A stretch of DNA of 64,000 nucleotides from Streptomyces sp. NBC_01335 (lineage in GTDB: Bacteria > Actinomycetota > Actinomycetes > Streptomycetales > Streptomycetaceae). The stretch covers positions 4,369,001 through 4,433,000 of the forward strand of contig NZ_CP108370.1 of assembly GCF_035953295.1 (NCBI RefSeq). The letters are read 5' to 3'. The notes beneath the pieces were generated by a model, which worked only from the letters and a program-made list of their open reading frames with translations, searched no databases and was not told where the DNA came from. Made by a program: the position numbers and the translations under genes. Within the stretch, counting starts at the first letter, position 1; each line of letters starts with the position of its first letter. Positions 1 through 8,059 of the stretch are shown here, one piece after another.

Positions 1-894
1 GGCGGCGAGGACGCGCGCCACCTCCGCGGTCTCCGCCCCGGCGCTCTCCAGCCACCAGGACACCGCCGCCACGTACGCCCCCGGGTACAGCGCGGCGGCG
101 GTCTCGGGCACGGCCGGGAGGGAGCCGGAGGCGCCGAGGTCGTCCAGGAGGGCGCGGAGCAGCAGCGGGCTCGCCGCGCCCGCCCGCGTGCAGGCCTCGA
201 CCCACGCCCCGGTGGCCGAGGGGAAGCGCGCGCGCACCAGGCCGGCCGCCGCGTCGGCGGTGAGCGGGGCGAGGGTGTGGGTACGGACGAGGGCGGGGGA
301 GAGGCCGCGGGCGAATCCCGGGGCGGGCTGGCCCACGTCGTACTGGCTGCGTTCGGTGACGGCGAGCAGCACCGGCAGCCGGAGCCGGTCCACGTGCCGG
401 GCGGTCTGCACCAGCCACCGGTACGAGGACGCGTCGGCGAGGTGCACGTCGTCCACGGCCACGAGGAGCGGGGCCTGTCCGGCGTGGGCGAGCAGCAACT
501 GCCGCAGCCGGTCGCCCTCGTCCCGCTCGTCCTGGTCCGGATCGTCCTGGTTCAGCCCGTCCCGGTCACGCTCGTCCGGGTGCCGGTCGCCGGCCGGGCG
601 TATCGCGCAGCCCCCGGCGGGTGGTTCCGGCGTGGTCCACGAGCGCAGCAACTGCCGGACGGCGGCGAAGGGGACCGTGGCGTCGTCGGGGGAGCAGCGG
701 GCCCGCAGCACCCGCATGCCGTGCCCGCCGGCCGCCTCGGCGGCGGCCTCCAGGACGGTGGACCGGCCGGTGCCGGTGGCCCCGCGCAGCAGTACCGCAC
801 TGCCGTGGCCCGCGTGGGCGCGGGCAGCACGTGTCGCGATCAGTTCCGCCGCACCCCTGTGCTCGCGCGGTTGCTCACTGTAGGGTCCGGACAT
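1..894 (-). CDS. LuxR-family large ATPase regulator, N-terminal part (runs off left edge)
   Basis: The reverse strand is open from an ATG at 894 to the window edge, giving about 298 residues without a stop. The reading starts MSGPYSEQPREHRGAAELI. It contains a Walker A loop in LLRGATGTGRSTVLEAAAE near residue 40 and a Walker B strand in PLLVAVDDVHLADAS near residue 145. This is the N-terminal AAA/STAND ATPase of the large LuxR (LAL) regulators, whose DNA-binding helix-turn-helix sits at the far C-terminus and would lie outside the window. It is divergent from the NarL-type regulator at 1122, and both precede the CIS genes, so control of the CIS is a reasonable inference. The linker after residue 80 is unusually rich in Asp and Arg (repeated DRD/DQDD). 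Family assignment is firm; the target genes are inferred. Confidence 0.8.
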   Translation of the reverse strand, partial: MSGPYSEQPREHRGAAELIATRAARAHAGHGSAVLLRGATGTGRSTVLEAAAEAAGGHGMRVLRARCSPDDATVPFAAVRQLLRSWTTPEPPAGGCAIRPAGDRHPDERDRDGLNQDDPDQDERDEGDRLRQLLLAHAGQAPLLVAVDDVHLADASSYRWLVQTARHVDRLRLPVLLAVTERSQYDVGQPAPGFARGLSPALVRTHTLAPLTADAAAGLVRARFPSATGAWVEACTRAGAASPLLLRALLDDLGASGSLPAVPETAAALYPGAYVAAVSWWLESAGAETAEVARVLAA

Positions 895-1121
895 TCTGTC
901 CCCTCCTCGCGACGGTGGAGAACGGGGAGTCCCCCCGTGTACCGCCCCGGGCGTCCTGCCCGCGACGGGTGGTGCCGTGGTCCGCGGACACCGCGGATCT
1001 CGTGGTGCCGCTCGTGGTGTTCCACGATGGCGGGCACCCCAGCCGTTCCACAAAGGTGGATAACGCGGGCCCGCCGGCGACCGGAACCGGGTTCCACACA
1101 TGCGGACATGGGGGAATTCGG
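895..1121. promoter_or_regulatory. Divergent promoter region between the two regulators, with two palindromes
   Basis: This 227-bp gap separates the leftward ATPase regulator from the rightward NarL-type regulator and must hold both promoters. Two short inverted repeats are visible: CGTGG-tgtt-CCACG at 1013-1026 and GGAACC-g-GGTTCC at 1083-1095. The second ends about 27 bp before the proposed TTG start. They are candidate operators only. No clear -35/-10 pair was picked. Confidence 0.35.
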
Positions 1122-1790
1122 TTGCACAGCGCCACGCGCACCACACAGCCCGGCCCGGCCGACGCCGTGGAGCGGATACGCGTCGCGGTGCACACCCGGG
1201 ACCCGATCTCGCGCGAGGGGGTCCACAGCCAACTGCGCCGGTACCCGGAGATCGATCTCCGGGACGAGGGCGAGTCCGGCCCCGGCACGGTGCTGCTGCT
1301 CGTCGAGGACTCGCTCGACGAGGCGGTGCTGACCCGGCTGCGCCGACTGGTGCGCGGCGAGGGCGCGCGGGCGGCGCTCGTGGTGGGCACCCTGCGGGAG
1401 GCGGAACTGCTCGACGTGATCGAGTGCGGCGTCGGCGCCATCGTGTGGCGCCACGAGGCCACCGCGACCCGGCTCCTGCAGGCGGTCCACGCGGCCGCCC
1501 GCGGCGACGGCGACCTGCCGTCCGACCTGCTCGGCCGGCTGATCAACCAGGTGGGCTCGCTGCACCGCAGCGCGGCGGGCCGGGCCGGCGCCCCGGTGTC
1601 GGGTCTGACACCGCGTGAGGTCGACGTACTGCGGCTGGTGGCCGAGGGGTTCGACACCGGAGAGATCGCCAAGAAGCTGTCCTACTCCGAACGCACGGTC
1701 AAGAACGTCATGCACGGAATGACCACCCGCCTGCACCTCCGCAACCGTGCGCACGCCGTGGCTCAGGCCTTGAGGGAAGGCTACATCTGA
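1122..1790 (+). CDS. NarL/LuxR-family response-regulator-like transcription factor
   Basis: About 222 aa. A TTG start at 1122 is chosen because GGGGGA lies about 7 nt upstream and gives the usual NarL length; longer in-frame starts upstream read through the divergent promoter. The C-terminus is a clear LuxR helix-turn-helix, from GLTPREVDVLRLVAEGF through SERTVKNVMHGMTTRL. The N-terminal half is receiver-like but degenerate. The strand that normally carries the phospho-acceptor Asp reads VLLLVEDSLDEAV and lacks the usual DIxMP pattern, so phosphorylation control is doubtful. It stands directly upstream of the CIS cap and ATPase genes and is divergent from the large ATPase regulator. It is probably a CIS-linked regulator; no sensor kinase is adjacent. 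Confidence 0.75.
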   Translation: MHSATRTTQPGPADAVERIRVAVHTRDPISREGVHSQLRRYPEIDLRDEGESGPGTVLLLVEDSLDEAVLTRLRRLVRGEGARAALVVGTLREAELLDVIECGVGAIVWRHEATATRLLQAVHAAARGDGDLPSDLLGRLINQVGSLHRSAAGRAGAPVSGLTPREVDVLRLVAEGFDTGEIAKKLSYSERTVKNVMHGMTTRLHLRNRAHAVAQALREGYI

Positions 1791-1977
1791 CCGGAAGGGC
1801 AATCCGAGCCGCCCCTGGGGGCGGTGCGGTCTGCCCGGCCGACGTCCCGGTGCGACTGCGGGGACGGGCGGTACGGGAGGCAGGATCGTCCGGGGCGGCC
1901 GGGACGATCAAGGCGGCGCGCCGGTACGAAGGCATGGACGACAGCGGGGCCGGGAACGGCAGGGCGGGAGCACGACG

Positions 1978-2667
1978 GTGATCCACGAAGTGGACGAGGT
2001 CCTCAAGAACCTTCTCAGCGGAGGCGCGTTGAGCGGTTCGGGCATCGACATCGCCTTCGACGCCCCCACCCGGGACTGGGCCGCCCGCCGCAACGCGCCC
2101 ACCATCAACGCCTATCTGTACGACATCCGCGAGGACGTCAACCGCCGCCAGCGGGGGCACGTCCCCGTCTACGACGAGCGGGACGTGGTCGTCAAGCGCC
2201 GCCAACCCCCGCGCTGGTTCCGGCTGTCGTACCTGGTGACCGCCTGGACCAAGCAGCCCCAGGACGAACACCGGCTGCTCTCCGCCGCGCTGGCCACGCT
2301 CATCCCGCGCGAGCTGATCGGACCCTCCGAACTGCCCAGCTCGCTAGGTGCGTTGGGCTTGGCCGTGCCGCTCTCGGTGGCCGGCATCCAGACCGAGGCC
2401 CGCTCGCTCGCGGAGATCTGGTCCGCGCTCGGCGGAGAACTCAAGCCCTCCCTCGACCTGGTGATCACCGCACCCTTCCCCGCCTACCCCGAGTACGACG
2501 CCGGGCCGCCCGTCACCGAGGGCGCCGCGGTCCGCGTGGGCACCATGGACGCCGAGGACGGCACCCGCGCCGAGTCGGAGCGCGCGCACCGGCCCCACCA
2601 GGTGGCGGCTGCCCAGGAGGCCAGGAAAACGGCCCGCCGCAACCGCGCCACGGGCAACCGCACATGA
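1978..2667 (+). CDS. DUF4255 protein, CIS tail cap/terminator (Afp16/Pvc16 type)
   Basis: 229 aa from a GTG at 1978 with GGGAG about 7 nt upstream. The sequence IHEVDEVLKNLLSGG, the conserved RRNAPTINAYLYDIRED and the following aromatic YLVTAWTK are typical of DUF4255, the family that includes the Afp16/Pvc16 tail-terminator protein capping the distal end of sheath and tube. The C-terminal 40 residues are charged and basic and probably disordered. Its stop overlaps the ATG of the AAA+ ATPase (ATGA at 2664-2667), so the two are translationally coupled. The same cap-ATPase pairing occurs in other extracellular CIS loci, although there it is usually at the end of the operon. Confidence 0.88.
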   Translation: MIHEVDEVLKNLLSGGALSGSGIDIAFDAPTRDWAARRNAPTINAYLYDIREDVNRRQRGHVPVYDERDVVVKRRQPPRWFRLSYLVTAWTKQPQDEHRLLSAALATLIPRELIGPSELPSSLGALGLAVPLSVAGIQTEARSLAEIWSALGGELKPSLDLVITAPFPAYPEYDAGPPVTEGAAVRVGTMDAEDGTRAESERAHRPHQVAAAQEARKTARRNRATGNRT

Positions 2668-4781
2668 CCGCCGGCACCCCGCTCGCGCCGCCGGCCGATG
2701 CCGACGCCGACCACGCCACGCCGCTCCTCGCCCGCCTCGCCGAACTACGCGAACGCGCGGCGCTGTTGGTCGAGTACCGCTCCGCCGACGACCCCACCGC
2801 GAACGACCCGCTGCGCGGCCTGTACGTGTCGAAGGAGGCGGCCGAGCATCTGCTGCGCCCGGCGGAGCCCTTGCGGCTCGGTGTCGCCGAGCCGGTCGAC
2901 GCGTACGCCGACCGCCTGACCGACCTCGCCGTCCGGCTCGGGCTGACCGGCCTCGACGCCCTCCTCCTGCTCGTCGCGCTCGCCCCGGACCTGGACCGGA
3001 GCTTCGAGTCGCTGTACGGCTACCTCAACGACGACGTCAGCCGGCGCCGGGCCACCGCCGCGCTCGCCCTCGACCTCTGCGGCATCCCCGTCCACCTGGC
3101 GTCCGCACGGGCCCGGCTGCACCCGGCGGCCCCGCTGCGCGCGCTCGGGCTGCTCGACGTGGAGGAACCCGAACGACCTTTCCTGAGCCGCTCGTTGCGC
3201 GTACCGGACCGGTTGCTGGCCCACCTCCTCGGCGACGACGCCCCGGACGCCTCCCTCGCCGGACACCTCCACCCGCTGGACCCGGGCCCGGAGCCGGGCG
3301 ACGCGCCGTACGACCGGCCCTACGGCGGGTCCCACGGCGGGTCCTGCGCCGAGCAGGGGTCGTACGGAGAGCAGGGGCCGTACGAGGAGCAGGCGCCGTC
3401 CCCCGACACCGCCACCGGCCTCTTCGTGCACCGTCTGGCCGCCCGGCTCGCCGTCGGTCCGCCGGTCACGGCCTACCTCCGTGAGCGGCGTGAGGGCGAC
3501 GGGCTGCCCTCGATCGCCGCAGCCCTGCGCCTCGCGGGCCTGCCGGCCCTGCGGTTCACCGGGCCCGAGGACCGCGTCCCCGACCTGCTGCGCGAGGCCC
3601 GGCTGACCGGCCGCGCGGTGGTCGTCCAGGGGCTGCCGGACAAACCGGACGCGCTGATACGGCAGTTGGCGGGGGCCGCCGACGTGCCGGTACTGATCAC
3701 CGGGCCGCGCCCGTACGACCCCCAGTGGTCCGGCACGGACCCGCTGGTCCTGGAGGCGCCCCCGCGCGGCGCCGGTGCGGCCGACGCCTGGTCGGCGGCG
3801 CTCGGCGCGGAGCCCGGCTTCGACTTCGACCTGGCCGCCACCGTCGCCCCGTACCACCTGGCCGACGACCACATCGTCCGCGCCGCCCGCGCGGCCCGGG
3901 GCCTCGCCGCGTTCGACCAGGGGCCGCTCACCCCCGCCCACCTGCGGCTCGCCGCACGCCAGCAGTCCGCCTCCGGCCTCGAACAGCACGCCCGGCGCAT
4001 CCGGCCCGCCGTCGACTGGCGGGACCTGGTGCTGCCCCCGGGCCCCCTCACCGAGCTGCGCGAACTCGCCGTGCGCGCCCGGCACCGCGACCGGGTCCTC
4101 GGCGTGTGGCGGCTGAGCGCGGGCGGCGGCCGGGGCCGGGGCGTCCTCGGACTGTTCGCGGGCGCCTCCGGCACCGGGAAGACGCTGGCGGCGGAGGTCG
4201 TCGCGGCCGAACTCGGCCTCGACCTCTACACGGTGCAGCTGTCGTCGATCGTCGACAAGTACGTCGGCGAGACCGAGAAGAACCTCGAACGCATCTTCAC
4301 CGAGGCGGACCGCACCGACGCCGTGCTCCTCTTCGACGAGGCCGACGCCGTCTTCGGCAAGCGGTCCGAGGTGAAGGACGCCCACGACCGGTACGCCAAC
4401 ATGGAGAGCTCCTACCTGCTCCAGCGCCTGGAGTCCTTCGACGGCATCGCGCTGCTCACCACCAACCTGCGCGCCAACATCGACGAGGCGTTCACCCGGC
4501 GCCTCGACCTGGTCGTGGACTTCCCGTTCCCCGACGTCGAGCAGCGTCTCGCCCTGTGGCGGCACAGCCTCTCCCACGTGCCCTGCGAACCGGAGGTCGA
4601 CGTGCAGCCGGTGGCCTCGGTCTTCGAGCTGGCGGGCGGTTCGATCCGCAGCGCCGTGGTGACCGCCGCCTACCTCGCGGCCGCCCGCGACGACCAGGTC
4701 ACGGCGGCCGACCTGCTGGAAGGCGCCCGGCGCGAGTACCGCAAGGCCGGGCGCCTGGTGCCGGGAGAGGGGACCTGGTAG
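2664..4781 (+). CDS. CIS-associated AAA+ ATPase (Afp15/Pvc15 type)
   Basis: 705 aa; the ATG at 2664 overlaps the cap gene stop. The C-terminal third is an AAA+ module: Walker A in GLFAGASGTGKTLAAE near residue 500, Walker B in AVLLFDEADAVFGKR near residue 555, a sensor-1 region LLTTNLRANIDEAF and the arginine-finger region FTRRLDLVVDFPFPD. The N-terminal 450 residues are the extended helical region usual in CIS ATPases. They contain a short Tyr/Gly/Glu-rich insert at about residues 215-240 (repeated SYGEQGPYEEQ-like units). These enzymes are needed for particle assembly or stability; their exact substrate is not settled. A strong bidirectional hairpin follows at 4781-4831. Confidence 0.9.
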   Translation: MTAGTPLAPPADADADHATPLLARLAELRERAALLVEYRSADDPTANDPLRGLYVSKEAAEHLLRPAEPLRLGVAEPVDAYADRLTDLAVRLGLTGLDALLLLVALAPDLDRSFESLYGYLNDDVSRRRATAALALDLCGIPVHLASARARLHPAAPLRALGLLDVEEPERPFLSRSLRVPDRLLAHLLGDDAPDASLAGHLHPLDPGPEPGDAPYDRPYGGSHGGSCAEQGSYGEQGPYEEQAPSPDTATGLFVHRLAARLAVGPPVTAYLRERREGDGLPSIAAALRLAGLPALRFTGPEDRVPDLLREARLTGRAVVVQGLPDKPDALIRQLAGAADVPVLITGPRPYDPQWSGTDPLVLEAPPRGAGAADAWSAALGAEPGFDFDLAATVAPYHLADDHIVRAARAARGLAAFDQGPLTPAHLRLAARQQSASGLEQHARRIRPAVDWRDLVLPPGPLTELRELAVRARHRDRVLGVWRLSAGGGRGRGVLGLFAGASGTGKTLAAEVVAAELGLDLYTVQLSSIVDKYVGETEKNLERIFTEADRTDAVLLFDEADAVFGKRSEVKDAHDRYANMESSYLLQRLESFDGIALLTTNLRANIDEAFTRRLDLVVDFPFPDVEQRLALWRHSLSHVPCEPEVDVQPVASVFELAGGSIRSAVVTAAYLAAARDDQVTAADLLEGARREYRKAGRLVPGEGTW

Positions 4782-4831
4782 GCGGGCGGGTTCAGGCCCG
4801 GCCCAGCGGGCCGCGCGTGAACCCGCCCGCC
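4781..4831. terminator. Bidirectional hairpin between convergent genes
   Basis: GGCGGGCGGGTTCA at 4781-4794 pairs perfectly with TGAACCCGCCCGCC at 4818-4831, a 14-bp stem around a GC-rich loop. It lies between the ATPase stop and the 3' end of the leftward membrane-protein gene at 4860, so it can end transcription from both sides. There is no U-tract, as is common in Streptomyces. Confidence 0.7.
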
Positions 4832-4859
4832 CGCCTTCGCCGGCTTCGTGGGCCTCGGG

Positions 4860-6296
4860 TCACTGGACGGAGGCGGGGACCCTGAGCAGGAGCGCCTCCA
4901 GCGTGACGTCGTTGCTCCAGCTTCCCCCGAAGTTGTAGCCGTTGGAGACCTTCGCGTCGACGCACTTCTCGGCGTACCAGTCCTTGCCGACGTAGCGGAC
5001 GTTCTGGCAGACCTGCCCGCTGCTGATCGTGACGGCGAAGGCGGTCATGACGGGGGCGTCCTCCGTGGTGCTGCCCATGTAGTTGTCCTCGCCGTCGGCG
5101 ATCCAGTCCGACCAGTGCGTCCAGGCGGGTTGGCCGTTCGTCGACCGGGGGTCGTGGACGGCGGCCTGGATCTGCGACGAACCGACACCGGCGATGGCGG
5201 TGTTGACGGCCACGATGGGCACGTTGCGGGTGTTGCCGGTCATGGCGCCGTCGCAGACCGGTTTCGTCCAGCCCTCGCCCTTGATGAACGCGCGATAGCA
5301 GATGTGCCGCCCCGCCGGGTCGTCCTTGGCCATGCCGTTCACCGCGGTCGCCGCGGTGTCCTCGGGCGCCTTCGAGGGAGTGGACTCCTTCTCACCGCCG
5401 CCTCCGCCCGATCCTTCGGACTTCGTTTCCTGGGTCGGCTGGGCGGGTTCGGTGGTGGGGGCGGTGGTTATGGGTGGTGGGGCGAGGGTGGCTTGGGGTG
5501 TGGGGGTGGGTGCGAGGGTGGCGCTGGCTTCGACGAGTTTTTCGGTGGTGCCGGTGGCGATGGCGGGTTTGTGGCCGAACCAGAGGGCGATGAAGGTGAT
5601 GGTGAGGGCGAGGAGGATGCCGAGGAAGGTGGCGAGCCAGCGGGGGAGGAAGCCTTGTTGGACGTAGGTGCCGTCGACGGGGAGGGGTGTGGTTCCGGAG
5701 CGTTGGACGGTGAGGGTGTAGGGGCGTTGTTCTTTGGCTCCGAACCAGATGATTTTGCGGGGTTTGAGGGTGGTGGTGATGAAGGCGGCGCGGCCGGGTT
5801 CTATTTGGATGTTGCTGGGGCGGAGTTCGTAGGTGAGTTGGTCGCCGGTGTCGGTGCCGTTGAGGGAGGCGGTGAGTTTGGTGTTGCCGAGGTTGTCGAT
5901 GGCGAGGCGGGGGCGTCCGCGGAGTCGGCCTTTGACGGTGGGGGGTACGAGTTCGGCGCGGAGTTCGGTGAAGGGGGTGATGGTGAGGTTGCCCTCGGGG
6001 ACGGTGGTTGCTTCGGGGTGTTCGGTGGGGGTGATGCGGATGGCGTAGGGGTTGGGGCCTGCGGTGGCGTCGGGTGTGCGTGGGGGTGCGAACTTCAGCT
6101 CGACCGTGCCGGTGGTTCCGGGGTAGAGGCGCAGGGTGGGTGGTTCGATGGTGGTCCAGGGGGCGATGTCGCCGACGGGTTCGAAGCGGTACTCGTCGAC
6201 TACGTCGCCGGTGTTGCGCAGGCGGAGTCGTACGGTGGTGCTGCTGCCGGGATCGACCGTGGCCGACGCGGGTTCGAGAGAAGTCCATAGGCTCAC
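4860..6296 (-). CDS. CIS-locus single-pass membrane protein, copy A (Ig-like domain, TM, ChW-like repeats)
   Basis: 478 aa. Residues 1-200 are beta-rich and Ig/CARDB-like (LEPASATVDPGSSTTVRLRL). One transmembrane helix lies at about 219-240 (WLATFLGILLALTITFIALW), preceded by Arg, so N-terminus inside and C-terminus outside is likely. A Pro/Thr linker and a Gly tract at about 296-305 follow. The C-terminal 175 residues contain about three units with Trp, Gly and Cys placed as in ChW domains (ICYRAFIKGEGWTKPVCDGA; QAAVHDPRSTNGQPAWTHWS; CQNVRYVGKDWYAEKCVDA). Residues 1-300 match the neighbouring copy B exactly, while the C-terminus is unrelated. A membrane protein of similar layout (reported, as I recall, as CisA in S. 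coelicolor) links intracellular CIS to the membrane; homology needs checking. The ChW-like assignment is tentative. Confidence 0.72.
   Translation of the reverse strand: MSLWTSLEPASATVDPGSSTTVRLRLRNTGDVVDEYRFEPVGDIAPWTTIEPPTLRLYPGTTGTVELKFAPPRTPDATAGPNPYAIRITPTEHPEATTVPEGNLTITPFTELRAELVPPTVKGRLRGRPRLAIDNLGNTKLTASLNGTDTGDQLTYELRPSNIQIEPGRAAFITTTLKPRKIIWFGAKEQRPYTLTVQRSGTTPLPVDGTYVQQGFLPRWLATFLGILLALTITFIALWFGHKPAIATGTTEKLVEASATLAPTPTPQATLAPPPITTAPTTEPAQPTQETKSEGSGGGGGEKESTPSKAPEDTAATAVNGMAKDDPAGRHICYRAFIKGEGWTKPVCDGAMTGNTRNVPIVAVNTAIAGVGSSQIQAAVHDPRSTNGQPAWTHWSDWIADGEDNYMGSTTEDAPVMTAFAVTISSGQVCQNVRYVGKDWYAEKCVDAKVSNGYNFGGSWSNDVTLEALLLRVPASVQ
5395..6287 (-). repeat. 893-bp direct repeat, copy A
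   Basis: This segment matches 7158-8050 with a constant offset of 1763 bp and no difference that I could find by eye. The first mismatch on the promoter side is T6288 versus A8051, a silent CTA/CTT leucine difference in codon 3. The match stops at the Gly-tract codons on the other side. It encodes residues 1-300 of each protein. Coding-strand codons favour CAA, AAA, GAA and GGA, unlike the CAG/AAG/GAG/GGC of the flanking C-terminal parts. Confidence 0.92.
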
Positions 6297-6414
6297 CCGG
6301 CCACGTTAGATCAGTGAGCCGCCACCCTCATGTGCCCTCTGCGCGACCGGAGTTGCACTCCCGTCGAACGTGCCCGTTCAGGCGCCCCCGTGGTCTCCCC
6401 GGGCAGCCCCTCCG

Positions 6415-6449
6415 CCCCCGGGTGATGCCCCGTGGGGCATTCCCGGGGG
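6415..6449. terminator. Hairpin between the two membrane-protein genes
   Basis: A nested hairpin: CCCCCGGG at 6415-6422 pairs with CCCGGGGG at 6442-6449, and inside it ATGCCCC at 6425-6431 pairs with GGGGCAT at 6434-6440. It lies just past the 3' end of copy B (stop near 6497) on the reverse strand, so it may separate transcription of copy B from copy A, whose own promoter would then sit in 6297-6410. Confidence 0.55.
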
Positions 6450-6496
6450 CGCCGACCGGGCATTCCCCGGGGGCACCTTCGCACCTGGGCCGGACC

Positions 6497-8059
6497 TCAG
6501 GGAATCTCGTTGATCTGCTCGCGGGTGAGTGCCTGGTCCCACGCCGTGACCTCGTTGATCTTCCCGTCGAACTTGTCGGCGTTGGCGTCGGCGTACCTGG
6601 CCCGGCCGATGATGAAGGCGCCGGTGGTCGTGAACGGGTAGAGGTCCTGCACGGAGCCCTGGGGTGCGCCGTCGACGTAGAGGGTCTGGTTGCCGGTGGT
6701 TCCGTCGAACACGCCGACCAGATGGGTCCAGGTGTGCAGGGCTGCCGGGGCCAGGGAGAGCGCGCGGTAGCCGATCGCCGCGTTGTCACCACCGTCCGAG
6801 CGTGTCCGGGAGAACGCCCAGCGCTTCTCCCCCGGGGAGAACTGGAGGTAGAAGGCGCTGTTGTGCGTCCCGCTCTGGCTGACCGCGGTGGAGAAGTGAG
6901 CGGTGGAGTCGAGGTACACCCACGCCGAGATCGTGAAACTGCTGCCGGGCCCGGTGGGCACCACCGGGCCGGTCGAGATCATCTGACTGCTCGAACCGTT
7001 GAAGGAGCCGGCGCCGCCGTGCCCGTCGGCACCGGCCACGTCGGTCACGGTGAGCGGGTGGGCGCCGGTTTCGTCCTTGCCCAGGTCCCCCGGCCTGACC
7101 AGCCACTGGCCGATCGGATCCGGTACCTCGGGGGGCTTCGGCTCCGAGGAATCCCCGCCGCCGCCTCCGCCCGATCCTTCGGACTTCGTTTCCTGGGTCG
7201 GCTGGGCGGGTTCGGTGGTGGGGGCGGTGGTTATGGGTGGTGGGGCGAGGGTGGCTTGGGGTGTGGGGGTGGGTGCGAGGGTGGCGCTGGCTTCGACGAG
7301 TTTTTCGGTGGTGCCGGTGGCGATGGCGGGTTTGTGGCCGAACCAGAGGGCGATGAAGGTGATGGTGAGGGCGAGGAGGATGCCGAGGAAGGTGGCGAGC
7401 CAGCGGGGGAGGAAGCCTTGTTGGACGTAGGTGCCGTCGACGGGGAGGGGTGTGGTTCCGGAGCGTTGGACGGTGAGGGTGTAGGGGCGTTGTTCTTTGG
7501 CTCCGAACCAGATGATTTTGCGGGGTTTGAGGGTGGTGGTGATGAAGGCGGCGCGGCCGGGTTCTATTTGGATGTTGCTGGGGCGGAGTTCGTAGGTGAG
7601 TTGGTCGCCGGTGTCGGTGCCGTTGAGGGAGGCGGTGAGTTTGGTGTTGCCGAGGTTGTCGATGGCGAGGCGGGGGCGTCCGCGGAGTCGGCCTTTGACG
7701 GTGGGGGGTACGAGTTCGGCGCGGAGTTCGGTGAAGGGGGTGATGGTGAGGTTGCCCTCGGGGACGGTGGTTGCTTCGGGGTGTTCGGTGGGGGTGATGC
7801 GGATGGCGTAGGGGTTGGGGCCTGCGGTGGCGTCGGGTGTGCGTGGGGGTGCGAACTTCAGCTCGACCGTGCCGGTGGTTCCGGGGTAGAGGCGCAGGGT
7901 GGGTGGTTCGATGGTGGTCCAGGGGGCGATGTCGCCGACGGGTTCGAAGCGGTACTCGTCGACTACGTCGCCGGTGTTGCGCAGGCGGAGTCGTACGGTG
8001 GTGCTGCTGCCGGGATCGACCGTGGCCGACGCGGGTTCGAGAGAAGTCCAAAGGCTCAC
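6497..8059 (-). CDS. CIS-locus single-pass membrane protein, copy B (Ig-like domain, TM, LamG/ConA-like lectin domain)
   Basis: 520 aa. Residues 1-300 are identical to copy A: beta-rich domain, a transmembrane helix at about 219-240, a Pro/Thr linker and a Gly tract. The C-terminal 215 residues are a LamG/concanavalin A-like jelly roll. Signatures are GAGSFNGSSSQMIS, SFTISAWVYLDS, HTWTHLVGVFDGTTGNQTLYV and the closing KFDGKINEVTAWDQALTREQI. Such domains bind glycans or proteins and here would face the outside of the membrane. The gene is divergent from the sheath operon across a 451-bp gap. Its N-terminal part on the cytoplasmic side is the natural candidate for contacting the CIS particle. 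Layout is clear; the docking role is inferred from context and from what I recall of Streptomyces CIS work. Confidence 0.8.
   Translation of the reverse strand: MSLWTSLEPASATVDPGSSTTVRLRLRNTGDVVDEYRFEPVGDIAPWTTIEPPTLRLYPGTTGTVELKFAPPRTPDATAGPNPYAIRITPTEHPEATTVPEGNLTITPFTELRAELVPPTVKGRLRGRPRLAIDNLGNTKLTASLNGTDTGDQLTYELRPSNIQIEPGRAAFITTTLKPRKIIWFGAKEQRPYTLTVQRSGTTPLPVDGTYVQQGFLPRWLATFLGILLALTITFIALWFGHKPAIATGTTEKLVEASATLAPTPTPQATLAPPPITTAPTTEPAQPTQETKSEGSGGGGGGDSSEPKPPEVPDPIGQWLVRPGDLGKDETGAHPLTVTDVAGADGHGGAGSFNGSSSQMISTGPVVPTGPGSSFTISAWVYLDSTAHFSTAVSQSGTHNSAFYLQFSPGEKRWAFSRTRSDGGDNAAIGYRALSLAPAALHTWTHLVGVFDGTTGNQTLYVDGAPQGSVQDLYPFTTTGAFIIGRARYADANADKFDGKINEVTAWDQALTREQINEIP
7158..8050 (-). repeat. 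893-bp direct repeat, copy B
   Basis: This is the partner of 5395-6287. Similarity continues weakly for about 20 bp upstream of the start codons (both have CACGxTAG downstream of CACCCGG in the plus-strand reading), so the duplication probably included part of the promoter and has drifted there. Perfect identity within the coding block suggests a very recent duplication or ongoing gene conversion. Confidence 0.92.

Noticed and set aside
2745..4577. 610-codon reverse-strand frame antisense to the CIS ATPase
   Set aside because: The plus-strand frame carries intact AAA+ motifs; the antisense frame has no domain and no promoter or ribosome-binding site.
5395..8050. Interpretation of the 893-bp direct repeat as an insertion sequence or transposon
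   Set aside because: It encodes protein N-termini in frame in both copies, has no terminal inverted repeats or transposase, and ends at a domain joint.
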